A stretch of DNA of 64,000 bases from Flavobacterium sp. MC2016-06 (GCF_009711165.2 NZ_WMID02000006.1:186001-250000); one strand, 5' to 3'. Numbered from the stretch's first letter, positions 10,501 to 19,354 are shown. The notes: generated by a model from the sequence alone, not told the origin. Made by a program: numbers and translations.

Positions 10501-13500
10501 TGTTTCTGAAGTATTAAAAACTTATGAATTATCGCAAAAGGCAAGAAATGGTAGATATGAATATTATGATACTTTTCCTCGTGAAATTTGTCAGGTTTGT
10601 AGTTCTATAATATTATTTTATCAAAAAGGCTTACCAAATGTAATTGAAGAGTTTTTCATGAAGTTTTTAGATAATGACAAAGCCTTTATTTTGCAAGATA
10701 GGATAGATACCTTACGCGGAGCGGTCAGATTAAAGCATCTAGAAAGTATCACACATCAATTGGAAATTTCAAGCTACCACTTAATTAAAAATTACCAGGA
10801 GGATGGTCCGGAAGAAATAGGTAATAGATATATTTCTCTAGCACGTGCAGTTTTAGCTAATTCGCCTGATGATGCAAGTGTGTACTTTGATGAAGCGATT
10901 GCTATTGCCTCGAAATTTGGTAATGAGATAGTTCAGCGGTGGGAAAGTATAGTTTCTTTAGCTAGAAAAGCCTGTGACAAACAAACAGTCTCAGATGAAC
11001 TTGCATATCGATTTATACGTTGCGCTGAATTAGTTGGAGAGAATGTATCAAGAGAAAAATATTGGAATAGAACTGAAGCTATCAGAATATGTACAAGATT
11101 ATCTCCTGGTATAGGAATATCATCATTAAGCAGATGGAGAGATAGAGATATTGGAAGATTTGAATATGAATTAGAAGCAGTATTGAATGAATTAATAAGT
11201 TCAAAATTAATTCTTCCTACTGTAGGATGGTCTTTAACTAGATTTCTTTCCAGTCATCATAGCTATGAATTTTTGTCACTTTGCTTAGAGAATGAAATAT
11301 CTCAAAATAGAAAACAAAATATTTTTGATGATGCAGTTTATTTACTTCAAGTGGAAGGCACAAATTATAAATATTGGAAAAATTTAGAAGAATTAGCAAA
11401 CAAACATAATATTGAAAATAAAGATTTAAATTATATAATTAATTTTTATTCAAAAAACGAAGGAAAGTCTAAAATTATTTCAAATAATGATATATTAAAA
11501 AGTGGAAGAAAAGTTAATGATGATGATGAATTGCAAAATTTGGAAAATATTTTTATAGGCTTAAATATTTCCACATTGGAAGGTCTAATAACTTTAGTGG
11601 AAAGATTTAAACTTAGTATAGAAAAAGATCAGTTTCATTGGAAAATTAAAAATTTATTAAAGGAGATTATAAATAGGTTAGAAAGGAATACAGTTTTAAA
11701 TTTTATTGATGCGGTATTACAAGTAGATGATGTTGGTTATTACGAAGTGGAATTTATATTTACCAATTTTCCACAAGAATTGACAAGCAAAGTAAGTTAT
11801 AGAGTTAAATTGCCAAGCATTTTTTGTAAAATTGGTGAACGATTTGCATATGACTTAACTGATAAATATTTATTTAATTCTTTTACAAACACATTGAATC
11901 TTAATAAAGATGTAACAGAGAATTTGGTAATTGGTATAATTGCGGGGTTAAAAAACGGTAATGAATTTGTAGATGCTGATATTTTTTTTGGATTCGTAAA
12001 TTTAGTTTCAACAAATGTTAAAGATCAAGACGTTGTTGATTTAATTGATTATTCAATTTGTAGATTTGAGTTACATCTTGAGGACGGCTTTGGAGAGGGC
12101 AATTGGAATGATTCCTTGTCTACTTCGAAAAATGTAAATAAGAATATTGCTGGATTTATTTGGTCTGCTTTGGGATCTCCAAGATCTGAAATTAGATGGA
12201 ATGCAGTCCATTGTGTTAAAAAAATAGCTGATTTTAATTGTTTCGACATTATTGATGAACTTGTATTGTGGTTAAAAAGCGATAAAGTAAATGCATTTGG
12301 ACATCATAATTTTCCATTTTATAATCTTCATGCAAGACAATATCTTTTAATGGCTTTTGCGAGAATTTCAAATAACCAATCAGAAGCATTAAATAAACAC
12401 AGCCAGTTATTTTTGGATTATGCGTTATCTTCAAATCATTTACTCATCCAGAAATTTTCAGCGGATATCATTTTAAATGTAGAAAATAGATTTTCAGGAA
12501 CATATTCAGATGCAGTTCTAACTTCAGTTAAGAACGTAGGAAAAAGTAAGATGCCAATATTAGAAGAAGATTACCATTATTCTACTGATAGTTATTGGCA
12601 TAAACAAGACCAAATAGATTTAAAACATAATTATCATTTTGGGTTAGACATTGGTAAATATTGGTATGAACCATTGGGAGATGTATTTGGTGTTTCAGAG
12701 AATCAAATAGAAGATTTGGCAGCCAATGTTATACTTAAAGAATGGAAATTAGAATATAAAAAGGGATATTACAATGATCCAAGAATTAGTTTATGGAATA
12801 ATTCATCTGGTGAACGTGAAACTAGATACCATAAGATGGAATATCCAAAAACTGATAATTTAGATTTTTATTTATCATATCATGCAATGCTTGTTGTCGC
12901 AGCAAAGCTGATAGAAAAAATGCCAGTCATTAAAGTAAGAGATTGGATTGATAATAGCTGGCTAAATTGGTTGTCAAGACATATGCTCACGAGAGAAGAT
13001 GGCAAATGGTTATCGGAATGCAGAGATGCGATACCATTATCTCGACCTACGTGGGTTTTTGAGGAAAAAAAAGACTCATGGGAATCTGATATAAGAGAAG
13101 AGGATTTTTTGAATTGTCTAAAATTTGAAGAAAATGGAGAACAATGGATTAATGTCAAAGGAGCATGGCATGAAAGCGAAAATGATCAAATAGAGACATT
13201 TTCAATTTCAACGGCACTTGTATCTCCGAAAACTTCAGATTCTCTTTTGCGAGCATTAGATACATGCAGTGATCCATATGATTATAAACTACCATATTTT
13301 AATGAAGAAGATACGGAGGTAAACTCAGGTATGTTTGTTCTAAAAGGGTGGATCAATGATCGTTATAACGAAATAAGACTTGATCGATTTGACCCGTATG
13401 CAGACGGGGTAATTTATCCTCCTTATTCTCTCGGCTCCACAATAATTGAAAATTTAGGTTTGAGTGTAGATGAAGAGGGAAAAGTCTGGAAGTTTTCTGA

Positions 13501-13780
13501 TTCCAATGTAATGATTTGTGAAACATGGAGTAGCCTCAGAGAAAGAACTGATGAAGATCCTGATCAATCAGGAATGCGGTTAAAAGTCAAGCTATCTTTT
13601 CTTAAATATCTTTGTTTAACTTTAGGTTACGATTTAATATTTGATATTAGTATTAAAAGAGATGTGAAATATAGATATAATAGAGATAAAAGAATATATA
13701 CGGATCCAAAACATAAAATATTTATACTATCAAAAGATGGAAAACTTAGAACTAGAAACAAAAATTACAGACTTGGGTAA
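7505..13780 (+). CDS. Avs-like STAND NTPase with N-terminal Cap4/DUF4297-type nuclease
   Basis: This 2091-residue protein has three parts. Residues 1-220 look like a PD-(D/E)xK nuclease of the Cap4/DUF4297 type: an acidic residue E40, then DVAE at 54-57, then YYQLKHTT with the Q-x-K pair at 71 and 73. Residues 255-480 are a STAND NTPase core with Walker A GGVGKS at 276-281 and Walker B YILIDAAD at 374-381. The remaining 1,500 residues are helical, TPR-like and without transmembrane segments, as in the sensor halves of Avs (AVAST) proteins. In characterised Avs proteins that half binds a conserved phage protein such as terminase or portal, which triggers tetramerisation and DNA cleavage. The size and architecture fit Avs with a Cap4 effector. 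Which phage protein it would sense cannot be told. The gene overlaps the next one by 44 bases. Confidence 0.8.
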   Translation: MSNNLVAYSRAGDVFHYRWAARRCLRLIYPNSYIDNIFIEGSEETEKEGEYVIDVAEYSTIDNIKKIDYYQLKHTTVHQDDPFRLSDLKDTFIGFAKRYIQHKSEKDFEISKISFIILTNRIIGEVFKKNLKAILEEQKVDSVFLKTIKKYTNLTGDDLVSFCTTIQIQDGQGNYNVQRDELRIELTQLIAGSIDNAQIDSLVALVQEKVLPDSEGIINREEVLKRFGITSSKQLYPAPAVWEYLDKVKVIKRKQHDDLKYHIGISIHPIIVHAAGGVGKSVFCCQLLSSLPEGSLGIAYDCFGAGSYRNRSESRHKHRDALVQIINELASKGLCDPLLIQNTTLDEDIMRKFLSSLETSLNSLRKTVNSAQLYILIDAADNAEMAAKEYTQECFAHELLREKMPEGCKLILLCRTERIYLLQPQSFITQLELEPFSKEETIENLRTWFPKASEKDGVEFHRLTSGNPRVQANALDAKYNSIKSLLNSLGPGGTSVEDQIELQLQSAILKIKDQLPPDYHNHINSICLGLASLPPHIPIDVLSQISTVSVDHIKSFVSDIGRSLWLSDLSIQFRDEPTETWFRNTFLAKKEHYVQYISILEPLAKDLTYVAEVLPQLYLQSEQYEKLINIALSDDFLPINNPIDARNIRVYRLQFAFKASLKLNNYKDAVKVAMRAGEEVAGSQRQLDLFKSNIDLLVKLQSKEKIQEIAFKRLLSNTWDGSENVYSASLLSGVADYHGEARGYLRAAMNWLVIYYNKFRKTGINRRDEISDDDILELAYAHFNILGMRESVQFLKRFNSKIWIYGIVKELTERLIDIGNYTAIDEFLQNCKDDIYFTVAVTSELIRIGRFPETLVLETGLDLLCSTTKRISKEKISYQDSIIPGIVSFAEACLHRKLDSQKISKIIKYYLPEKASRMVYESHSFGERTIFLKALSIRIILSKKNEVNFEKISPEEFNTNKKNYELNGEIKKLKEVVYGMFPWYLLRARILYDDDKLDLVSEVLKTYELSQKARNGRYEYYDTFPREICQVCSSIILFYQKGLPNVIEEFFMKFLDNDKAFILQDRIDTLRGAVRLKHLESITHQLEISSYHLIKNYQEDGPEEIGNRYISLARAVLANSPDDASVYFDEAIAIASKFGNEIVQRWESIVSLARKACDKQTVSDELAYRFIRCAELVGENVSREKYWNRTEAIRICTRLSPGIGISSLSRWRDRDIGRFEYELEAVLNELISSKLILPTVGWSLTRFLSSHHSYEFLSLCLENEISQNRKQNIFDDAVYLLQVEGTNYKYWKNLEELANKHNIENKDLNYIINFYSKNEGKSKIISNNDILKSGRKVNDDDELQNLENIFIGLNISTLEGLITLVERFKLSIEKDQFHWKIKNLLKEIINRLERNTVLNFIDAVLQVDDVGYYEVEFIFTNFPQELTSKVSYRVKLPSIFCKIGERFAYDLTDKYLFNSFTNTLNLNKDVTENLVIGIIAGLKNGNEFVDADIFFGFVNLVSTNVKDQDVVDLIDYSICRFELHLEDGFGEGNWNDSLSTSKNVNKNIAGFIWSALGSPRSEIRWNAVHCVKKIADFNCFDIIDELVLWLKSDKVNAFGHHNFPFYNLHARQYLLMAFARISNNQSEALNKHSQLFLDYALSSNHLLIQKFSADIILNVENRFSGTYSDAVLTSVKNVGKSKMPILEEDYHYSTDSYWHKQDQIDLKHNYHFGLDIGKYWYEPLGDVFGVSENQIEDLAANVILKEWKLEYKKGYYNDPRISLWNNSSGERETRYHKMEYPKTDNLDFYLSYHAMLVVAAKLIEKMPVIKVRDWIDNSWLNWLSRHMLTREDGKWLSECRDAIPLSRPTWVFEEKKDSWESDIREEDFLNCLKFEENGEQWINVKGAWHESENDQIETFSISTALVSPKTSDSLLRALDTCSDPYDYKLPYFNEEDTEVNSGMFVLKGWINDRYNEIRLDRFDPYADGVIYPPYSLGSTIIENLGLSVDEEGKVWKFSDSNVMICETWSSLRERTDEDPDQSGMRLKVKLSFLKYLCLTLGYDLIFDISIKRDVKYRYNRDKRIYTDPKHKIFILSKDGKLRTRNKNYRLG

Positions 13781-14447
13781 ACATTTTGTAAATGAACTTG
13801 GATTGGATCCCGGTGTAGATACTTTTTCAAAATGGATGGCTCATTATATTGCAGAAAAAATGGCTTTAGCAGAGCATTTACCCGTTGGGAAGAATAGAAA
13901 AGTTGCTGAAAAAGAATCTTTTGAAACAATTCTCAAGTTATGGGAACATAGGTGGTCGCTACCCTCTGGCAAAAGACCATTAGAGAATTTTGAATCAATC
14001 CTTAAAACTTTAGAGAAACTTAATCCAGAAGAACAAGAGCCTTTTTTTTATCATTCTTTAAATTATGAATTGGAAGAAATGGAAAACAATAATCCTGATT
14101 TAAAAGAAATTATAGGCTTTACAAAGATGGCATCTCAAATTGATAAGGTAGCAAGAATATGGATTAGTTTTATCTTAAGCAAAGCCGCTCAAAAGGCTAA
14201 AAATGACAATACGGAATCTTTTCTTAAAAATGCCGTGTCATTAAGAAATAATGATGATGTAAAAGCTATACGAATAGTATTTAAAAATGATCCGTCAATA
14301 GATTTAGAAAATGATACTAATGATAATGTTCATAGAAAATTTCGACTAGAGAAACTTAGATTAAGAATTGAAGAACTTGAAAATTTTTCAGAATTAAATG
14401 AATTAATATTGGAAAGTTATAAGAAGGAATTAGAAGAGTTGATATAA
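13737..14447 (+). CDS. Helical protein of unknown function overlapping the Avs-like gene
   Basis: A 236-residue soluble protein starts inside the last 44 bases of the Avs-like gene in another frame, so the two are almost certainly co-transcribed and probably translationally coupled. The sequence is rich in Glu, Lys and Leu. It has a conserved-looking block DTFSKWMAHYIAEKMALAEHLPVGKNR near residues 27-53 and a C-terminal coiled-coil-like segment (KLRLRIEELENFSELNELI). I see no catalytic motif, membrane segment or metal site. The coupling suggests an accessory subunit, regulator or immunity-type partner of the Avs-like nuclease. An internal ATG around residue 34 could serve as an alternative start that avoids the overlap, but the reading frame before it looks coding. 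Confidence 0.65.
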   Translation: MENLELETKITDLGKHFVNELGLDPGVDTFSKWMAHYIAEKMALAEHLPVGKNRKVAEKESFETILKLWEHRWSLPSGKRPLENFESILKTLEKLNPEEQEPFFYHSLNYELEEMENNNPDLKEIIGFTKMASQIDKVARIWISFILSKAAQKAKNDNTESFLKNAVSLRNNDDVKAIRIVFKNDPSIDLENDTNDNVHRKFRLEKLRLRIEELENFSELNELILESYKKELEELI

Positions 14448-14519
14448 AATGGATAGCTAATCATAAGTAGTAAAATTGGATTAAAAAGTATATTTCGATT
14501 AATTAATTTATATAAATAG

Positions 14520-15683
14520 ATGGTAAATTTTTTAAAGCACCTCGAAAACCCCCAGATAAATCATGAAAAAATTTATGAAGTGATGTCCGACTTTCGTAAG
14601 GGTGGACTTCACCCTGAAATGTATAATGATTTCCTAAATGCAATAAATGATTTACCTATTATTCGTTTAAGAGGCCCTTATGGTTACGATGTCTTTAAAA
14701 AATTTAATTTATTTGATATTACAACTGAAGAGTCTATGGTCATTATGAAAGAAGTTATTCGTAGGGCGACTGAAGATTCGAAATTTTGTTGGCATGTTAA
14801 TGCTAGTGATAATACTTGTAAGGTAGATTCAAAGGGGAAAATTGTTGTCAGTGCCGCTCATTCAATTCAAAATAATGGAATTCTTAGTGCGATTTCTGAA
14901 AATCATGAGGTTACGACGTACAGATTTCAACAAGGAAATCTAAAACAAAAGGTAATTAAAAAGAAAATAGCATCCATATTTTGGGGATTTTGTAATACAC
15001 ACGATGGAATTTTTAATGCAATTGAAAATGATCAATATAAAAAGACTGAAGAGCAGAATTTTTTATTTGCGTACAGAAGTTTTGTAGTTGCATCACATAA
15101 GAAAATGGAAGTTTCGACATTTATGAATTTTGGAGGATTAGCACAAAATGATATAATTGAAAACCGTAAAATTTTTGACAAAGCAATATTGGAGAAAGAT
15201 TATTCTGTTATTAAGTCCGATATTTTTGAATTGCCTTTTTTTTACCCTATTGCAACCTCCTCGTCTTTTTATTTAGATTTTGATTTTAATGGTGTTGAAA
15301 TCCCTCATTCGGATAATAGGATGGAAAATATATTTATTACTTTATTGCCAGTCCTTAAGGATAATAAAACTTATTTTATATTAAGTTATCTTCGACAGGA
15401 TGCTCATTTATACGAAAAAATAGGAAAGCAGATAAAAGATAGAAAAAAACTTAAATCTGATATAACAATTTTAATTGGAGCACATGCTGAAAATATATAT
15501 TTCCAACCATTATATTATATAACATTTATAGAAAAATTTGAAGAGGATTTGCACAAATTAATTTTTCAAACTCAAATGGATCATGGTGTTGTTAATATGA
15601 ATAATGGTATAAATCATAGTTTCTCTTATACTCCATCAAATTATCTTCAAAATCATTTTAATATAAATTTCTTTGGATACTAA
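14520..15683 (+). CDS. Putative zinc-binding (treble-clef/HNH-like) protein, unknown function
   Basis: In this 387-residue protein the striking part is a set of potential metal ligands between residues 90 and 162. These are Cys90 and Cys100, His114 in SAAHSIQNNGIL, then Cys158 and His161 in the stretch FWGFCNTHDGIFNAIEN. The spacing (C-x9-C, then H, then C-x2-H-D followed by F and IE) resembles a treble-clef or HNH-like finger. Proteins with an 'SHxI...FCxxHDxxxFxxIE' pattern are, to my memory, widespread near defence genes, but I cannot name the family. The C-terminal half looks like alternating strands and helices without known motifs. The gene begins 73 bases after the 236-residue gene and is followed by a strong terminator, so it probably closes the Avs-like operon. 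Confidence 0.6.
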   Translation: MVNFLKHLENPQINHEKIYEVMSDFRKGGLHPEMYNDFLNAINDLPIIRLRGPYGYDVFKKFNLFDITTEESMVIMKEVIRRATEDSKFCWHVNASDNTCKVDSKGKIVVSAAHSIQNNGILSAISENHEVTTYRFQQGNLKQKVIKKKIASIFWGFCNTHDGIFNAIENDQYKKTEEQNFLFAYRSFVVASHKKMEVSTFMNFGGLAQNDIIENRKIFDKAILEKDYSVIKSDIFELPFFYPIATSSSFYLDFDFNGVEIPHSDNRMENIFITLLPVLKDNKTYFILSYLRQDAHLYEKIGKQIKDRKKLKSDITILIGAHAENIYFQPLYYITFIEKFEEDLHKLIFQTQMDHGVVNMNNGINHSFSYTPSNYLQNHFNINFFGY

Positions 15684-15735
15684 ATAAAGATTGCGTCTGA
15701 CTTTGTTTAGATAAATTATGAGTTTTCGAACTATA

Positions 15736-15772
15736 AAAGAGCATGAAAAAACTTTATTTTTTCATGCTCTTT
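15736..15772. terminator. Rho-independent terminator after the Avs-like operon
   Basis: A perfect 16-bp inverted repeat (AAAGAGCATGAAAAAA and its complement) around a 5-base loop CTTTA, with A/T-rich ends. It lies 53 bases after the stop of the zinc-binding protein gene and would end the transcript on the plus strand. Confidence 0.8.
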
Positions 15773-16111
15773 ATTTTAGCAATTTAAAAATTAGGCAATG
15801 TGTGCCATCGACTGATTGTTTACTTCCTATATCTTACATCCTGTAAAATCAAAGTTATGGCTTCCGGTATTTGATCGATTATAATTTCAAGTATATATAC
15901 GTGATGAATCATACTATTTATTAAATGCATTTGAAATTCATTTTTCTGTGAAGAAATATGAATTAGTATGGTTTTCCGTAAAGTGCTAATTTAAAAATGA
16001 AAGATATTTGAAAACGTGATATATTCATTAAGATATATAAGAAGATTTTTGACATCAATTCAGAATATTTATCACTAAGTAGTTATTTGTTATAATAAAC
16101 ATTAAAATAAT
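15773..16111. other. Gene-free AT-rich spacer, likely promoter region of the NdpA unit
   Basis: I find no open frame, RNA gene or clear repeat in this 339-base stretch on either strand. It separates a terminated operon from the next operon and so must contain the promoter for the gene at 16112, but no convincing -33/-7 pair stands out. Confidence 0.4.
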
Positions 16112-17173
16112 ATGCAAGATAAAATTACAGTTAACCGTTATGTTATTCATTTTCTGGATAAACAAAAAAATAAAACGACGGCAACAATTGATTATTCTCA
16201 AAAAGTTTCTCAAACTGATGATTTTTCTAAAATCTTGGCGGAGAGTTTACATAAATCAATTACCGAAAGTTCATCACTTAAAAATACCAAATTCAAAGAA
16301 AACAACACTAACGACTTTTCAACGTTCTTAAATAATTATTTAGAATTATCTGACGATGCTGATGATCAAAGTTTTTTGGATTTTTCGAAATCTCTCGATA
16401 AGTTAAGAGAAGAGGTAGAAACTAAACCATTTGCAACGGGTGGATACTATCTGTTTATTGATTATGCTAGTGATAGCAGTAGATATATTTCTGTGGTCTT
16501 ATTAAGAAAAAAGGGTGGTCTAAATGTAATTAAGAAAGATGGAGTATATACTTTAGATAATACTGAAAATATTAATATTGATAAAATTGCTATGGCATTT
16601 CGTCTAAATTTTTCAATCTATTTAAATTTAGAATCAGAAGTAGACAAAAATAATTACCTCGCTCTTATTACTACTCAACAAGATGGCGAAATTTCAGAAT
16701 ATTTCAGAGATTGGGTAAATGCTGGGGATATGATCAAGAACTCAGAAAACACTAAAAATTTTCTAAGGATTATTAAAAATATAGACATGCCAAAAAATGA
16801 TTCTGGTGAGGATTGCTTTAAGAGTCTTGATGAATTTAAGAGAGCTATATTTGATCATATAAAAGATAGGAAAAGCAAAACCATTAATTTATTAGACATT
16901 AGTAGAAATTTTTATGGCGAAGGCAATGAAAATAAAATTGCAGAAACAGCCAGAGATTATGGAATTGATATAGACAATGAATTTAAAAAAGATGCGCGAA
17001 TTGTTCGTGAATTAATAACTATTAAAGCAAGTGTGGATGGTATAATTTTATCAGTTGATTACGACAAAATAAATCCTGATGAAGTAGAAATAAAAGATGA
17101 ATATATATTAATTAAAAATAAAAAATTAGCAAATAAGCTAACGATCAGATATAATGCAGCAAATAGTAAATAA
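16112..17173 (+). CDS. Nucleoid-associated protein, NdpA/YejK (NA37) family
   Basis: This 353-residue protein matches the 37-kDa nucleoid-associated family. The N-terminal NRYVIHFLDK (8-17) corresponds to the conserved 'a-x-H-x-l' start of YejK. The best block is LDFSKSLDKLREEVETKPFATGGYYLFIDY at about 89-118, where YejK has a similar acidic helix followed by PFADGG and strands. YejK binds the nucleoid in Escherichia coli; its function is poorly known. The protein lacks membrane segments. The gene's TAA overlaps the ATG of the following gene by one base (TAATG), so both form a coupled two-gene unit. NA37 proteins appear repeatedly in phage-defence neighbourhoods, and a role as DNA-binding sensor or effector partner here is inference. 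Confidence 0.78.
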   Translation: MQDKITVNRYVIHFLDKQKNKTTATIDYSQKVSQTDDFSKILAESLHKSITESSSLKNTKFKENNTNDFSTFLNNYLELSDDADDQSFLDFSKSLDKLREEVETKPFATGGYYLFIDYASDSSRYISVVLLRKKGGLNVIKKDGVYTLDNTENINIDKIAMAFRLNFSIYLNLESEVDKNNYLALITTQQDGEISEYFRDWVNAGDMIKNSENTKNFLRIIKNIDMPKNDSGEDCFKSLDEFKRAIFDHIKDRKSKTINLLDISRNFYGEGNENKIAETARDYGIDIDNEFKKDARIVRELITIKASVDGIILSVDYDKINPDEVEIKDEYILIKNKKLANKLTIRYNAANSK

Positions 17174-18513
17174 TGGAAAATGAAAGTTTAATTGATGATT
17201 TTATAAAATCATTTAATGATAAAGTTGAGTTTGACACTATTATTAAAAGTGGTGTTGAAACTAGGTTTGTGTTAAATACAGTAGAATCTTCTCTATTTAC
17301 TAAAACAATTCATGATATTTTTCAAGATGCAGACGTTGTTTCAAATAAGGTAACAATTAATTTAAATAAATGCAAATTTGAAAATTGTTATTTTTTCCAT
17401 GATATTAAGGATTATCTCATAAATTTTGATAGATATAAAAATGCATATCTTGAATCAGACATTGTTATTTTAAGATATCAAGGTACTACTCTCTGGAAGC
17501 ATAAAAATGAAGATTTTAGTCAAGAAAAAGCATTGGTTTTTAACTTTCCAATCTACAATGAAGTTTTTGATTTTTTTAAAATGAATTCATTATTTACAAC
17601 ATTTTATAGTCCAATAAAAAATGAAATAATAATCCTAAATAAGGACAACGGTGCTTTTCATATAGGATATAAAAACCTAGAAGAGAAAGTTTCATTATTG
17701 TCTAATTTACAACCATTGATTGAAATTCTTAAAACTAATTTTGTAAATAAAGAATTTGTACAATTTTTTAAAGAAAATATTACTGTAATAGGTATTGGGA
17801 ATTTTGATCCTAAAGAGCGATTTTTAGAGATCTTAAAAAATTTAAATCCCATAATATTATTGACAGAACGGGATTATGAAAATTATGTTCGAGACTTTAA
17901 TTTTGAAAATATTAAAACTAAATTTAAGGAAGAACGAAATAAATATTTCGAAGGTTTGGAGAAAAATATAGGACTAGTAAATAAGCAGGTTTTGTCAATC
18001 CCATTAACCTTTGCGGCAACAGCTTTTGCTAGTTATCAGGTTAAAGATAAGCCATTAATTGTTTTATTAATTTTAATTGCTTTTATTTTATATTCTATAA
18101 TAGCATTTAAAATGCTTGGAATTTCAAAGTTTAATATTCAATGTATAAATGAAGATGTAAATAAGGAAGAACAAGAGATAAAAGATAATTATTCTAAGAA
18201 TTATGTTCATTTTAAGGAAGACTTTGATAAGATACGATTAAAAATTACTAAAATTGAATATTTAATGTCATTGATTGGATGGGTACTTCAGGGGATGCTA
18301 GCTTTATTTTTCCTGTTTTCAGTATTTCAATATTTCAATAATGAAGAGGAACAAAAAGAATCAATATCCATTCCTTTAGAAAAAATAAAATATATTTCAG
18401 TTGATAGTGTCGCGACTATTAAGAAAGATACTTCTAAAATTATAACAAGTTCAAAAAAAAGTAATATAACAAATCAGGCTACAATTCCAAGTAAAGATTC
18501 AATCCAATACTAA
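17173..18513 (+). CDS. Membrane protein with three predicted helices, partner of the NdpA-like protein
   Basis: This 446-residue protein of no recognised family starts at the ATG that overlaps the preceding stop. Residues 1-250 are soluble, with alternating strands and helices. A helical pair follows at about 273-290 (VLSIPLTFAATAFASYQV) and 294-313 (IVLLILIAFILYSIIAFKML), then a charged, possibly coiled-coil stretch at 325-360 rich in Glu and Lys. A third helix lies at 364-387 (LMSLIGWVLQGMLALFFLF). The last ~55 residues are polar. The layout, a large cytoplasmic head on a short membrane anchor, is common for abortive-infection effectors that damage or depolarise the inner membrane. No catalytic motif is visible, so the function is open. 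Confidence 0.65.
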   Translation: MENESLIDDFIKSFNDKVEFDTIIKSGVETRFVLNTVESSLFTKTIHDIFQDADVVSNKVTINLNKCKFENCYFFHDIKDYLINFDRYKNAYLESDIVILRYQGTTLWKHKNEDFSQEKALVFNFPIYNEVFDFFKMNSLFTTFYSPIKNEIIILNKDNGAFHIGYKNLEEKVSLLSNLQPLIEILKTNFVNKEFVQFFKENITVIGIGNFDPKERFLEILKNLNPIILLTERDYENYVRDFNFENIKTKFKEERNKYFEGLEKNIGLVNKQVLSIPLTFAATAFASYQVKDKPLIVLLILIAFILYSIIAFKMLGISKFNIQCINEDVNKEEQEIKDNYSKNYVHFKEDFDKIRLKITKIEYLMSLIGWVLQGMLALFFLFSVFQYFNNEEEQKESISIPLEKIKYISVDSVATIKKDTSKIITSSKKSNITNQATIPSKDSIQY

Positions 18514-18581
18514 AATAATTTAAAGTCAAAGAAATCTTAAGTATAGAGTACAGTTTTTAAAATTCAGATATTGAAACGTAA

Positions 18582-19205
18582 TTAATCATTTAATATTTTT
18601 TTTATTTTTTGAACTGTTCCACTACTTTTGTCAGTAAGTTTCATTGTTTTTCTTACCGAGTAGCCTTGTTTTAGTAGTTTAACTACATCTTTATATTCTG
18701 TAAGTAGTATTTCTTTATCTTTTCGGAAACCATCTTTTCTGCCAACTTTACCGCCGTTCTTTCTGTAGCTATCATATCCAGATTTAATTCTTTGTCTAAT
18801 CTGGTTTTTTTCCATTTCGCTGATGGAAGTTAGGATTTGGATTAAGAATTGGGACATTGGATTTATTTCACAGTTATCATCAAGAGTTTCAATTTTGTGA
18901 TTTTTGATATAAAGGGAGATGCAATTCTTATTTAATAATTGTATAGTTTTAAGAACCTCAATGGTATTTCTTCCTATTCTGCTTATCTCCCAACAAAGAA
19001 CTTTGTCGATTTTATTGGCTTTGACATAGTTTATCATTTTTAAAAGTTCGGGTCTTTCTTCGTTTATTTTTCCTCCAGAAATCTTTTCTTCAAAAATACC
19101 TGATACTTCATAATTCATATTTTTTGAAAACTCTAATAATTCCTCTGTTTGTCTTTTGTAATCTTGAAGATTAGTCGAAACTCTTGAATAAATAACCACT
19201 TTCAT
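18582..19205 (-). CDS. Small serine recombinase (resolvase/invertase family)
   Basis: A 207-residue protein with the full small serine recombinase layout. The catalytic serine is Ser10 in VIYSRVSTN. Conserved Arg and Glu residues lie in CWEISRIGRNTIEVL (about 70-84), the E helix in SEMEKNQIRQRIKSGYDS, and a C-terminal helix-turn-helix DNA-binding segment runs from about 165 to 205. Such enzymes resolve cointegrates, invert segments or move elements. Directly upstream, at 19209-19304, is a cluster of five TGATACA-like boxes that could be its binding sites. It is transcribed leftwards, convergent with the NdpA unit. The catalytic residues look intact, unlike those of the large serine recombinase at the right island edge. 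Confidence 0.88.
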   Translation of the reverse strand: MKVVIYSRVSTNLQDYKRQTEELLEFSKNMNYEVSGIFEEKISGGKINEERPELLKMINYVKANKIDKVLCWEISRIGRNTIEVLKTIQLLNKNCISLYIKNHKIETLDDNCEINPMSQFLIQILTSISEMEKNQIRQRIKSGYDSYRKNGGKVGRKDGFRKDKEILLTEYKDVVKLLKQGYSVRKTMKLTDKSSGTVQKIKKILND

Positions 19206-19208
19206 ACT

Positions 19209-19304
19209 GTATCATTTTAATATTTAGAATATTTTCGATACATTTAAGCGTATCATAAAAAAGCTATTGTAGATTTATTTTGATACAGTTGAGGTTTTGA
19301 TACA
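19209..19304. repeat. Cluster of five TGATACA-like boxes (candidate res/operator site)
   Basis: Between the start of the small serine recombinase and the next gene are five copies of a 7-base box: TGTATCA at 19209, CGATACA at 19237, CGTATCA at 19250, TGATACA at 19281 and TGATACA at 19298. The first two face each other across 21 bases, as do the third and fourth across 24. Such mixed direct and inverted spacing is typical of resolvase binding sites, which usually lie next to the recombinase gene. Confidence 0.5.
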
Positions 19305-19354
19305 TTTGGAAATAATTTAAGGTTTGACCAAAGTGTCAAAGGTTGTTTTATGAA

